Source of the DNA: Neckera pumila
Taxonomy: Eukaryota; Streptophyta; Bryopsida; Hypnales; Neckeraceae
NCBI GenBank assembly: GCA_963969595.1
Contig: OZ018409.1
Location: 28,099,282 to 28,163,281, forward strand
Direction: 5' to 3'
DNA length: 64,000 nucleotides
Made by a program: the position numbers and the translations under genes. The notes beneath the pieces were generated by a model that was given only the letters and a program-made list of their open reading frames with translations, was not told the origin of the DNA and searched no databases. Positions 1 to 11,930 of the stretch are shown piece by piece. Numbering within the stretch: position 1 is the stretch's first letter; every line of letters begins with the position of its first letter.

Positions 1-1732
1 TTGCAGGCCCCAGGATTCATACAAGATGAGTGTTGTGATTTAGTTTTGAGTAATGCTAGCATTAATTCCATGCATAATTGTACTTAAATAAACGTCAATT
101 TTGTTATACTGACGTGATTCAGAGCGTTGAAAGTGTGACACTGAACTGAACAACGCTCAAGAAACTAGAACTGGAACTCATAGACATAAGTTTCCAAATG
201 CTCGTCTGGAAAAGTATCAATTAATATCGAGTGATTTGCCTTGGAATATAATGGAACTGACGATCTCAGCTTATGTTCAATTAAACGATGAACCAATTGT
301 AAACTATTATCTGACCTTGAATATATGTTTCCACAGAACGCTACTGGAGCCTCCCAAGAGAAAGGCCATGAGGTAGCAGGATCGGAGATGTTGGCGAGTT
401 AGAAGACCAACGGTCAGTTATATAGTGTGGCTGATGAGAAGTGGATTCCAAGACCATTAGCTACACTCTTCATTCTATTTAGTGTGGTCCACACTAAGTA
501 TATACCATAGTATTTGATATAATTTGGTTAGTGGTTACTACCATAATTTAACACTATTCACACTATTCAGTGATTGAGTTTTTATTTTATTTAGAATTAT
601 AGTGTTATAATTACCTGTATAGAGTGGTTTTTGCCATTTATGGTGTTTGCAATGTTTGCTGTGCCATCATTTTATCAGCCCCAAACCTATGTTGAAATAA
701 AATCTACAATAATTGATGAAAAAAGCTCTATTTGTGTAAAGCGGGAGATCGATGCAGTGAATAATGGGTAACTTTGCGAAAGCGAAGGAGACTGTTGATC
801 GATCACCAACAAACAGCAGCCCGCTAGAGCTTCGTTAATCTCCACAGCAATTTGCTTAGATTGACGTACGTCATTGCATAGATGCGTCTCAAGCCCGGTG
901 TCAAGCTAGCATGACACGATTGATATCAGGATTCCTCTGTATGCTTCGACTTGATATCGGTATCTTTTGTGCATGCGCCAGTTTCATATCAAGGACTTGG
1001 AAAATATATTGATATCAGGATTCAGACGCATACAATTGCGTCGGCACGACATGACTGCATGACACAATTCGCTATTCAGTTAAGGTGTTGTTCTGTTTAT
1101 CACTTCAGATTGCTTGGAAAATCATTCACATATTGCCTCCTAAGTAATGCAAAGTCTGCTTCTTAAGTGTACTAGTGTGGAGAAATTGCTTATTGCATCA
1201 CTCATCATCTCTCAAATCTAGTACATATTTAGAACCCAATCGTTTGATGGCATTCTATTCAATCCCATGCAAAATGAGAGGTGAGATGCCCACCTCGCAC
1301 CTTGCAACTTAGTAATTTTCATAGTTTTCAAAGCAACTTTGATTGAATATCATATCTACCATTCTTGTCACTTTCATGGAGTTTAGTATTATCGTGTTCT
1401 ATAAAACAAAGCTGAACAACAGGATTTGAGGTCATCTATGAGGATTACAGACAGATAAGGTAACTGCACCCATACCCAATCATTTAAGCGATTTTGAAAT
1501 AGATCATGAACAGTATGAAGCAATGCAAATTTTTCCCAAGTAGGAAGATAGGAAGTATGGAGAGTTGGAGACTGCAATTTTTTGGTAATTTTATTCCCAA
1601 AACTGAAAATAACTATGATTTGTGGAAGCCAAAAAGTAGGCCGAACCGATACCTAGTGTTTAGAGTCTTCTAATTCCAATCAATCAAGAGACTAATTTCC
1701 CACTCACTGCTTTCCGCATACTTTATAACACT
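1..1732. other. spacer without recognisable gene
   Basis: No reading frame here looks coding; the longest run is about 70 codons. Between about 900 and 1080 the phrase GATATCAGGATTC occurs twice in near-identical context (about 923 and 1010), a small local duplication. The rest is AT-rich unique-looking sequence. I see no gene or RNA here. Confidence 0.5.
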
Positions 1733-1736
1733 TTAA

Positions 1737-2662
1737 CCCCTCAGTAAAGTCCCATTGTCCCCTCGAGAGACAAATCAGATTTTGGGCAGGTACCTATGGG
1801 CTCATTTTTTAGTGAAATTTTTTGAAACTTTTCCATAAGATAGAAAAACTGATTAGCTTTGTAGGAATATAATTTTTATTTCAATTGGTGCCCGGGAGCA
1901 AAAGCTATACCACAAAAAGCCTCAAACTGAACTCAGCGGGCAACACAAATTTTTTTGCAAAAAGTCAAAATAAAGTTTAGTTTTTTTTTCTCGGAAACTT
2001 TATATTTTTGTCTACATTTGAAGCTTTGATTCATTTTATTTGGACTAATAATGAGCAAGTTATAGACAATCTTGTTTTTTAGGCAATCTAAGCATCTTTT
2101 TGAGAAAATAACTTGTAGGATCCATTTTTGAATGTAATTTTCACAATTTCTAACAATTTTTTTTTTGAAAATGTTGTGTTTGCTTGCTAAAACAATCTCA
2201 CCATTGGAATTATTGTATTTCAATCCCATCCAAGAGCTACTAACAATTTATTTATTTTTTTCAATCTTAGACTTATTTCTGCTTAACAATTTTTTAAAGA
2301 ATGAAAATCAAGTGTGTGTTTTTTGAATTTTTTTTGTAGATTTTCAACTTACATCTTCAACATAAAATCTTTTAAATTCAAAATCTGTAGTGCAAAAAAT
2401 TTCTACAAATGGCGGTCAAAGTCATCTGAAATTGCAGGTCAGTGTTCAAAAAAACTTTCTTTTTCAACTTTGAATGCTAATATCTTCCAATCTATATTGT
2501 CAAACTTCATGAAATTTTTACCACATGATCTTTGACAAATGAAATACAAGATCCTACCATTAGTTTCTAAAAAAATGTTTTTTTGGTGTTCTTGGGTGAA
2601 CGCATTCAAAATGGTAGTTTTGAGTGGTTTTTGACAGAAAAATGGCCTTGGGACTGTAGGGG
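1737..2662. mobile_element. TTAA-flanked non-autonomous DNA element, copy 1
   Basis: The element starts CCCCTCAGTAAAGTCCC and ends GGGACTGTAGGGG, imperfect inverted ends, and is bordered on both sides by TTAA (1733-1736 and 2663-2666). Its 926 bp match the length and internal phrases of the copies at 29159 and 50577, for example 'gcccgggagcaaaag' near 1889 and 50728. It has no significant reading frame, so it must have been moved by a transposase encoded elsewhere. Ends in CCC/GGG with TTAA duplication are known from piggyBac, and TTAA duplication also from Sola3; the superfamily is inference. Confidence 0.75.
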
Positions 2663-2666
2663 TTAA

Positions 2667-3231
2667 GACATGTGTCATGATATTCTTAGTTCCAAAATTG
2701 AAAAGGAGAAAAAAACGGATTCCAATCTTTGGTTGTAAACCTGCTCCAACTTTAATTGGAAACACATGCATGCTAGAGGTTGGGTTTCAGACCCTGGTTG
2801 GATATAGGTGCAGTTACGTTAGTGGCAAAGAGCTCTGATTTTCACAATAGTAAACTTTCCTTATTTTAAAAGTTCTCAAAGTACACTTCACTGTACCAAT
2901 GCAAGAATCAAGTTTTTTTTCCTTCAGAAGTAACCAATTGACTAGAACTCTAGAAGTCCCTTCAAATTGCTAAATATGGTGTATGTGTGTATTTTTCATT
3001 GAATAAATTATGCACAAAAATTACCTTAAGTTATGTATTCACTCTACAACATCAAAAATTCTATTTTCCTACAATTCTATTTTTGTGTATAGTTTATGAA
3101 GACACTTTTTTAAGCATGAAGTTTGGAAAAAATATTATTATTGCATTCTACTTATTTTTAGTACCTTTTTTATGGATTTAAGATAAATACATATAAGAAG
3201 AACACCTATAAATGTTGAAATAAGCACTTTT
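2667..3231. other. AT-rich spacer, nothing recognised
   Basis: No coding potential and no clear repeat borders were seen. The short frame at 2987-3181 is low-complexity and AT-driven. Confidence 0.4.
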
Positions 3232-4170
3232 GGGTGGTTGTAAGAAAGACCGACCACTTTTCAAAGTGTCTCCCACAATTCTCACTTTTTCTTTTGGGAG
3301 TACCGTATAATTAGAAAAACAATTTTAAAAAATGAGAAAAGTGTATTTAGTGTATCGACCTTTATAAATAAGGTACACTAGGAAGGAAAAGCATAGAAAA
3401 ATTCTCTAAGTAGGTGAACTAGAAAAATCTCATGGAAAGTATATGGCAAATTTCATTAAAATGGCGCCATTCCGGAACTTTGGCACTTTTTCAATTTAGA
3501 CCAACTATATTGAAATCTATACCTATCCTAGATAGTTTAGAATAGCCTTTTTGAAGTCTACACCTGTCCTAGATGGTCAAAATGGCACATTGTCAAAATG
3601 GCACACGGAATACTGCCATTATAACAAAATTCTCCTTATGTAGAATCTCAAGAAAATAGGTACTTTGACTTTTTAATTTGTAAAAAATAGAAAAATCAAT
3701 ATTAATAAAATTTAAAAATTGAACATTGAAGAGAACTTTATGATGAATACATTTCACCAAAAGAATGATCTTAAAACCATTTTCAATGTTAAATGATGCG
3801 CGTGCAGCCCTGTTAATATGCATGTGGAGGACATAAAATAAAATATTTTTTATTTCCCTTTGGTAGAGACATGACTTCCTACTATGGAAAAAGACCACAG
3901 AAATTTCAGCTCTAGATCATTAATTTTGGGTACCTACTAATACTAAAACCTTCTAAACCGCAAAGTGTACCAAATTAGCTAAATTGAAATTTAAATATAA
4001 AACGATTTTTGAAAATTTCTAAAAAACAAGGTAGCTAAATACTATCAAGTTATCCATCTCTAAGAAAAATTTCAAGTTACTTGGGTTCATTCTTCAAAAG
4101 TTATAGCCAATGACAACTCCGTCATTCCAAGTGTGATGCAAAATAGTATTGGTCTTTCTTACAATCACCT
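3232..4170. mobile_element. foldback-family (B) DNA element, copy B1
   Basis: Starts GGGTGGTTGTAAGAAAGACC and ends GGTCTTTCTTACAATCACC, inverted copies of one another. The 939 bp body aligns by eye with the element at 5585 (shared phrases such as 'gggagtac', 'ggaaaagcatagaaaaattctctaa' and 'gtgcaag..ccctctt'). No target duplication could be seen, so one end may have decayed. No coding sequence. Confidence 0.7.
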
Positions 4171-4386
4171 ACAGACAAGTTTGCGGAGCACTGGAGCACC
4201 TCCGAGATGATATGGTGCCAACATAACATACAAAAGAGTTGGTACTCTATGATTATTGAAGTGTTTACTTCATTTATTTTTTGAATAAGACTTTTCAATA
4301 AGACTTTTCAATAAGTTAAAGAATGTATTTTTTATATCTCTTTCTAATTATGCCACAATGTTGCTAATGAGTGTATTGTTGTGTAG

Positions 4387-5200
4387 TACAAAATAGCGGC
4401 AATAGTTGATCTTGCAGTTCGGCAATCCAAAAGAAAAACACCAGAGGAGGAACAACCGCCGGAAGGCATCATGGTTGCCATGAAATTGGGTGCTAAAGCC
4501 AGGCATCAAAATTGATTTGGAAGATGAACAAGTTAATAGCGGTTGCTAATCCAAATTTTGGGAGCGAATGGCTTAGAGAGGCATGATCACATTGCCAGTT
4601 CCTTGTCCCTATGTGTTCTTCTTTTGGTAATTAATTGTTTTCACTCTAAGTTCATTGTATTATAGATCGAGCGCCACTAGAGCTCAAATATTACTCCGGA
4701 AATGGTTTTGAATAAGTTGCAGATGATTGCAACTTGTAATGTTAATAGTGAGCAGAAGGTCAAGTGGCTGCGGTGGTAGAATTCTTCAATTCAAATAAGA
4801 AAAGCAAATAGATTTTCATTGAAGCTAGTTGGAGAGAATGAATTAAAGTTGTTCTTGGCAAAGGTTTGCTAATATGAAAGGGTAAGTATTTCTCATCAAA
4901 TTCAAGTTCTTGGCATTCCCTTATTCTTCTGTATTACTTGATGTATTCAATGGCATAAGCAAAGATTTTTTCATCTAACAATTTTATTATTTCCATTTAC
5001 CGATTGAAGAGTTGGGGTTTGAAATGCTTATGACATGATGAAGAAAGACTAGTAGGCATTGACTATGGATTCTCCCCAAGAGCCAAAGAATTTTTTACAT
5101 TATATTAAGGGATGAAGAATTTGTATTTGAGACAAAACGTTCTTGAGTAATTTCAAAGGGCAAAATATTGTTAGAAAGTCAGGAGACTTCAAAAAGCACA
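4387..5200 (+). pseudogene. decayed exon fragments of an unknown gene
   Basis: After a possible acceptor (TTGTGTAG) a frame runs from about 4388 to 4515 and reads like coding sequence: basic and acidic residues, KRKTPEEEQPPEG, then MVAMKLGAKARHQN and a stop. A second coding-like stretch at about 4737-4868 contains NSEQKVKWLRW, a stop, then NSSIQIRKANRFSLKLVGEN. Several stops interrupt the frame. I do not recognise the family. It could be a gene fragment carried by a transposon or chance; confidence is low. Confidence 0.25.
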
Positions 5201-5397
5201 AGGGTAATGATCAAGTTGTGAAAGATGTGATTTATCAATATGAATTCCGTTTTATATTGTCATTGTTTTATGATTAGGTGAATGTGTTTATCTTTGGCGC
5301 TGGGACAGAATTTTTGTTGGTTGACATGATTTGTATCCACAGATATTTTAAATACGATCTGTTGTTGTCAAAGGGAGTCATTGTGAAGCATGATCTA

Positions 5398-8078
5398 AGG
5401 TAATTGCAATAAAGATCTGCCAATTTTGTTGCATTTTGATTTTGAAATGCTATAACTTTTGAATCAATGCCAAAAACAAAAAATTGATTTCTAGATATTT
5501 TGATGAAATTTGTATACCTCAAAAAAAAATTAAATTTTTTTGTTAATTTGTTATACTTTGACGTTTATGATTTTTTAAACTATTGGGTGATTGCATGAAA
5601 GACCTTCCGTTTTTGTTCCACTTTGGCCGTTTTTAGCCATTTTTTTGGGAGTACTATAAAAATAGAAAAGCATTTTTTTTAAATTATGAAAAATATGAAA
5701 AATGTATAAACCTATAAGAAGAAGGTACCCTATGAAGGAAAAGCAAAAAAAAATTCTCTAAATAGGAGAACTAGAAAAGTATAGAATTGCAAGAAAATAC
5801 ATACTTTGACATTTTAGTTTGTAAAAAATAGGAAAAGTAATTTAAGAAAAACTGAAAAACACCATTTGAGAAGACTTCATGGTGAAGAGATTCCATCCAA
5901 AAAATGATCCTAAGACTATCTTCAATGTTCAAAACTGCGTGTGCAAGGGAGCCCTCTTTGCATAGACATAGAGGATATAAAATAAAATATTTTTTTAAAC
6001 CTCTTGGTAGAAACATGAGTTCCTACTATGGGAATAGACCATAGAAATTTCAGCTCCAAATCATTAAATTTGGGGACTCCTTACGAAGTAAAAACTCTAA
6101 AACTCAAAACGTGACAAATTAGTTTAAATGATTTTTAAATATTAAATGATTTTTGAAAATTTCTGAAAAATATGAGATATAATGAAGCTCAAAAGAAGAA
6201 TAAATAATAGAAATTTCAAATTCATGTAAGTCACGCTTCAATCGTTATTGCAAAAGGGTCAAAGCACACTCAAAGGTACCATTGAGATTACTTTACTAGG
6301 ACAGGAGTGGAGTCTTTTTCTAAAATTTCAAAGCTATAAATTACTTTGATGTTGTCAATTTTTTTTAAACTTTATAGATGAATATTATTTCAAGGCATCC
6401 CTTTAATGAGTTGGAGAATTTTTTTATGGAAAAAATCCGTAAAAGGATCTAAATCATCAATTCTAGGGCTAAATTTAGTGTCTTTTTAACAATAAAGTAC
6501 TTTAAATAGATATTTTTATCCAAATTTTTTGTACTTTATAAAAATACACCTATAAAAAAGTATTTTATGTAATTAAATCTTAAGTACAAAATAGTGTAAT
6601 TTTTTAATAAATTAATTGATTATTGACCAACTAATGATTTGTTCTAAAATCACACTCAAAAAAATTCATTTCTAAAAATAGCTTATATAGTTCCCTTAAT
6701 GTGAATAATATATACATTTTTTGTTTTGACACAATCACCATTTTGGATTATTTTTTATATTGAAAAGGGCGTTCACATATTTTTACTTCTAAATATTATA
6801 GGAAATAAATAAATATTTACATTGTATAAAAAGAATCCTTTTCTATTCTATTGTATAATTATATATGTGCATAATTTTTTTGAATTCAATCACATTATTA
6901 TTCATTAGAAATTAGACTCCTTTTTGCACATTTAAAAACTTGATTAGCTGACATTTAAATTGCAATTGGAGGTTTAGTAAAGAACTTATGTTTTTTGGGT
7001 GAATTAAAACATACTAGCATTAACATGACTTGAAGGTCTAATAAAAAAGGACTAAATTATTTATATTTAATAGATTAAAATTAGAAAACAATAGATAGAA
7101 AGAAGTTACATTGCAGATTTTAGTGGGTTTGACTCCTTTTTTGGTACATTTGAGTGTGATTTGATCCAAAAGAAAGCTTCAACATTCCATTCGTGACAAT
7201 GTTTTAGTACTTCCTAGTACTGGTCTTTCTTGCAATCACCCTATTGAACAGTGTAATTTAATGATTTTTAGCTGAAATTTTTATTGAATATTTCTATAAT
7301 AGTCAAATTTGTTCCTACTAAAGGGCATTTAAAAATAAATTATTTTATGTCTTCCTCGTTTGTGCAAAAAGGCCTCCCTTGCGCGTGCACTTCTAAACAT
7401 AAAATATGGTTTTGACTTAATTTTTTTGGTTAAATCTCATCACCAAGAAGTCCTTCTAAATGGCAAATTTTTTGTTTCTTTGAAAATTATTTTTTCTATT
7501 TTCTACAAATTAAAACATCAAAGTATGTATTTTCTTTACCAGAAGTCCATGTCCAAAAATTTGTTCCAGAAAGTACATACTTTGATGTTTTAATTTGTAG
7601 AAAATAGAAAAAATAATTTTCAAAAAAATGAAAATTCGACTATTTAAAAGGATTTTTTGGTGATGATTTTGGACCAAAAAAATGAGGTCAAATTATCTAA
7701 ATATTTAGAAGTATGCGCCCTATAGAGACCTGTTTGCACAAATGTGGAAGACATAAAAAAATGTATTTTTAGATGTCTCTTGATAGGAACATGTTTGACT
7801 ACTAATAGAAATATACCACAAGAATTTCAACTAAAAATCAGTAATCTACGCCACTCAATAGTTTGAAAAATCCCTAAATGTCAAAATGTGATAAATTAAC
7901 AAAATTGACTTTTAAGTACAAATATATTTATTTATTTTTGAAAAATAAAAGATATAAATTTTATCAAACTATTTAGAAGTAGATTTTTTTATTTTTGGCA
8001 TTGGATTCATAATTCAAAAGTTATAGCGTTCCAAAATCAAAATGCAACAAAATTAACAGGTGTTTCTTGCAATTACCT
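5398..8078. mobile_element. foldback (B) element, outer copy B3, split by B2
   Basis: The left end (AGGTAATTGCAATAAAGATCTG) is the reverse complement, with changes, of the right end (TTTCTTGCAATTACCT). The inverted similarity continues through both arms to a perfect 48-bp palindrome (about 7482-7529 against 7573-7620) around a loop of about 44 bp. The element is flanked by identical TCTA at 5394-5397 and 8079-8082, a 4-bp target duplication. It is interrupted by another family member at 5585-7241; without this insert it is about 1.0 kb, nearly all foldback. No coding capacity. Superfamily not certain: 4-bp duplications fit Sola-like or other rarer DNA transposons better than hAT (8), Mutator (9) or PIF (3). 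Confidence 0.8.
5585..7241. mobile_element. foldback-family (B) element, inner copy B2
   Basis: Starts GGGTGATTGCATGAAAGACC and ends GGTCTTTCTTGCAATCACCC, flanked by TATT on both sides (5581-5584, 7242-7245). The opposite arm of the host element B3 reads 'aaactattga' without interruption near 7862 (reverse complement), giving a natural empty-site comparison that confirms the 4-bp duplication. About 5585-6255 resembles B1. The middle (about 6271-7155) is extra AT-rich DNA bounded by inverted CACACTCAAAGGTACC / GGTACATTTGAGTGTG, perhaps a third nested insertion. Confidence 0.8.
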
Positions 8079-8097
8079 TCTACCCCCTTTTCTTGGG

Positions 8098-9595
8098 ATG
8101 TGGTTAGATGTTCCCTTTGAGCAATGCATGTTCTCACTATTACAATCAAGGTTGTGGACTAGTATGCACCTCAAGTTCAATGTTTGGTATTTAGATTGCC
8201 CACTAGAGTTCCCGCTATTGCCTAAGGAGCACATCAAATACTTCATTAATTCTCATGAGGTAGTTCCAAACATTGACAAATTTGTTGGCCTTAATGAGGA
8301 TACAAAAGCAAAAGCTATAAAGAAGAGGAATGAAACTAACAGGAAGATAGCATTGAAGAACTCCGAGGCAGTGGACAAGGCTAAGGAGAGAATAACGAAG
8401 AAGACCTTGAAATCCATTGAGATTGCAGAGGCATCAGCAACTACAAAGACAAGGTCTCCTAACACTAGGATTTTTTTTCAAGAGGCATCAAGCATGATGT
8501 TGATTATGCTTCACTCATTGACAAAGACGTGTTGCATGATCCATGAACTATGGGATTATAAAATGAATCAAAGATTTCCCATGAATGAGTTCATCTTTGA
8601 TTATTCTTTTGCAAATGTGTTGGCTAATCCTCTACCCTAGATGTACCACGACAATGTCAGATTCATTGATAAGGTTAGCAGTTTCACTTGCCTTGATGAA
8701 CTTTTTGTGAAATATTTTTTTAATTTCATCTATTTGTTTCACTAACTGCTCAAATTCTGTTGCAGCACAAAAAGGACAAGCAATGCTTCTTCAAAGGAGT
8801 CAAGAGTGATAAACGGCACATTGACCTTATAATTGCGAATATGCCAGAAGGTGATTGCCTATCCTTGATTTCTTGGTGCTTGCAACTAGCATTCCCACTT
8901 CTCTAGCTTCTCTGGCTAGATTCATTTTTTGAATTCATGAATGGTCATCTGCATGACGATAGAGCTCTTATCATTATTTATCCTTTGAGGGCCATTACAA
9001 AGGCCACCATTCTTAAGTATGGTATTATTTATTCTTTTGAGAAGATGAAGGACTGGTAAAGAATGAATGCATCACATTTGGACTCACCTATTACTCCTGA
9101 AAGAACTATAAATTCATTTGTGATTTCAATTTTGGGTGTATTTAATTTTTTATCAGCATTCTTTTGTCAAACAAAATGCCTTCATAGCTCAGTATTCCAT
9201 TTCCCATTTCATTGCAGTGCTAAGTCTTTTTACATTTGTTTTGAATTGTGTACCTTGAGATCTTTTAGCTTGCTTTGATTTTCAATTAAGCTTTTACATT
9301 ATCATTCTTGCAGACATAGCACTTTGGTATTATGTTGTTTGTGAAGAAGTTGCCTAATATAAGTCCTTCTAAATTGTTCCAATTTCAACTGTGCTTTCCA
9401 AGCTTGAAGAAATTAAACCTCAATGTTGCGGGTCATGATGTCCTTCAGAAATTCACCAATTTAGAAACTATGACCCATGGACAGCAACTTCAAGCCTTAG
9501 AGAGGGGCACAAGAGAAAGATCCCAATTCCTGCAAATGTTGATACATGCACTAGAAGAAAAAAATGTCCGATACTACTGGCTATTATGCAACTAA
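8098..9595 (+). pseudogene. decayed multi-exon gene, possibly methyltransferase-like
   Basis: A frame at 8098-8640 encodes about 180 residues with a lysine-rich, coiled middle (about residues 68-118) and ends at a stop. A second frame from about 8765 to 9150 reads KDKQCFFKGV...HIDLIIANMPEG, then a stop at about 8905, then LDSFFEFMNGHLHDDRALIII..KATILKYG..FEKMKDW, a second stop (9057-9059), then MNASHLDSPITPERT. A last coding-like stretch follows a possible acceptor at 9314 (DIALWYYVVCEEVA, stop); an alternative frame at 9332-9595 is open. DLIIANMPEG followed by a hydrophobic strand after 'DDRAL' resembles the motif IV and later strand of SAM-dependent methyltransferases; this is a weak, inferred match. 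The in-frame stops argue for a dead gene. Confidence 0.35.
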
Positions 9596-10100
9596 TATAC
9601 TATACAACAATCTTGCGATTGTAATCTTCTCTATTAGCACCAATTCTAACCTAATTGTTTTATGTGATTGTTTTATAACATTGATATAGTGTTTTGGTTG
9701 CAAAGTAATCAATATGTAGTTGCAAAAAATGACTAGGAAACAACTAGGAAATGATTGCAAGTATAAAACGACTATAGTTGTTTCCTAGACGCTTTCGAAT
9801 AGATTCCTAGTTGCTTTCTAGTTGTACACTAGTTGTTTCTTAATCATTTCCTACACTACTAGAAAATTCAACTTTTCTTGTTGATTTGGTTACATAGATT
9901 TAATTCATCTTTTTGTTGATTTGGAGAGTAATTTGTTGGTTTTGATAGAAACCAATAGAAAAATGAACCAAATGAATGCGACAAAAGCAACAAAAAAACT
10001 GAATTTTCTAATAATGAAGCTAGTCGTTTCCTAGTTGCTTTTAAATCGTACACTAATTGTTTTTTAGTTTTTTTTTTATTGTTTCCTAGTTGATTCCAAA
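9596..10100. repeat. degenerate CTAGTTGTTTCC repeats
   Basis: Variants of CTAGTTGYTTCC recur at about 9735-9850 and again at about 10017-10095, on both sides of the small CACTA-like element. Such short repeats resemble the subterminal binding-site arrays of CACTA or hAT elements, but no outer borders were found. Confidence 0.4.
9854..10016. mobile_element. short CACTA-like MITE
   Basis: Left end CACTACTAGAAAATTCA, right end TGAATTTTCTAATAATG: inverted with two mismatches. CACTA ends are typical of the En/Spm superfamily. No target duplication is evident and the element is only about 163 bp, so it is a degraded non-autonomous copy. Confidence 0.5.
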
Positions 10101-11930
10101 GTTCAATCCCATTTGACTTATATCAATTGTCCTATATCAATTGTTAAAGAGTACTATTAGGTTGGACATATAAAACTTATAAGTTGTTGTAATCTTATGC
10201 AATGAATTTTTTTGATTTAATTCTAAGATTTCTATGATTTGTAGATTTCTATAATCCATAGAAATAAAAAAATATTTAGAATCCAAGAAATTTAAAACCT
10301 ATGAAATTGTAAGGTTTCCTAAACCACTGAAATCTATAAAACTAAAGTAGATTTGGAATTTTAAAATCTAAAAAAATATAGATTTGAAAGTCAAAAATCT
10401 AAAAAGATAATAATTCTAAAATTTTGAAATCTACAAATCATCAAGGTGAATGTTTTAAAATCTATAAATCTACAAGTAGTAAACAAGTTGCAAATGAGTT
10501 ACACACGAGGCGTGGCTTTTGCAATTGTTGCACCTTTTTTCTAGATTTTAGAGTGTCCACTATGACTACAAGTCTCTAAATTATCATCAATTGTAAGTGT
10601 CCTATGCAACAAAAAACTAGTTGCATGTGTAGTCACAGAATCCCTCATTTTCTTCAAGTGACAAGCATGCTCACTTCCAAATGAAGTTGTTATGGATTGC
10701 ACTGTTGCAACATATAATATCAAATGTCTTTACTATCTATTGTTTTAATCTTCATTTCCATATTTTCTTTCACCCTTGCTAACATCTCAGCCAACGTCTT
10801 TTTTGTAATTGAATGTGGTGTTATTAGTATTAGGGGCCTCCATCTATGCTTGCAGGAATTTGAATAGGCACATAATTGCACTTAAAGAAGACAAAGTCAT
10901 CTTCAATGCCATTTTGATCCCAATGATTTGCGTAGTTCCAGGTGTTCCAAAACCAACTGCAACAATCTTCTTGCATGATGACGATGAACACACAACAAAT
11001 TTCAAAAAAAGGTTATAGGTTCAACTTTATATTACTTGGATGTATTTAAATTTCAAATCTTATTTTATAAGCTACAATTCATTAGTTGATCAAATATTTG
11101 AAAGGCATCTTTTTAATGGATGAAATTAACATCAACAAAAAATAGCAAAAAATGGCCAAAATGCACTACAAAGGCAATTCATGGATGAAGTATTATCTTC
11201 TTGAATTCTAACCATATCAAGGAAATTTGCAATAAATTTTATTACAAATGACCTAAATGCCCTTTAAAGAAAAAAATTTAAACAACCATTTTACTTTTTC
11301 CGTCATGCATTGTAAGGTGAAGACATTATTATAAAGTCCACAGTCATGGAATTGTCCATTTGGTTCATCAAAAAATAAAAAAAAGGGGGCTATGGTTGTA
11401 GGTATCTCATCAATTTCTAATCCGGAAAAAGATACGCTCATAGGCTCACAAACTCACACATTCACCCTCACAGGCTCACAAAATAGCAACCCTAATTTTG
11501 GCATTGATATGATGACACTTTTACTTTCAATGTACCACTATGTTGTTAGTTATTACGTCACTTTACACTTTTTACTATATTGGAATAAAAACAAGTGCAA
11601 TTGGAAAGCCCACGAGTTTCTAATTGGGAAGGTGGCCACAACGGATATATCTTCTACCTTATAAGGTAGCTGACCTTAAATTGCACAATGAAGCAATTCA
11701 ACACGATTCAACATGGTTTTCACTATTAAAAAATAAAATATAGGGTCCCATTGGTAATCAAAAGGAGATTCTAGATTCCCTTAGAATGCATTTTTTGGAC
11801 ACCGTGTGAACAAACTACAAATTTCTAAAGTGCTGAGAATAGGTGTGCCCAAAAGCGATCATAGAATCGAGAGGGGTTACATTTTAGGCAAGAATATCCA
11901 CTGTGCAATTTTAGGAAGCGTGCGATTTTA
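10100..11930. other. AT-rich repeat debris, no supported gene
   Basis: About 10200-10480 is dominated by variants of 'aaatctataaa' and 'tagatttctat' in both orientations. A frame at 10809-11018 (69 codons, with NLNRHIIALKEDKVIFNAIL and PKPTATIFLHDDDEH) reads a little like protein, but I do not recognise it and see no flanking exons. Confidence 0.35.
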
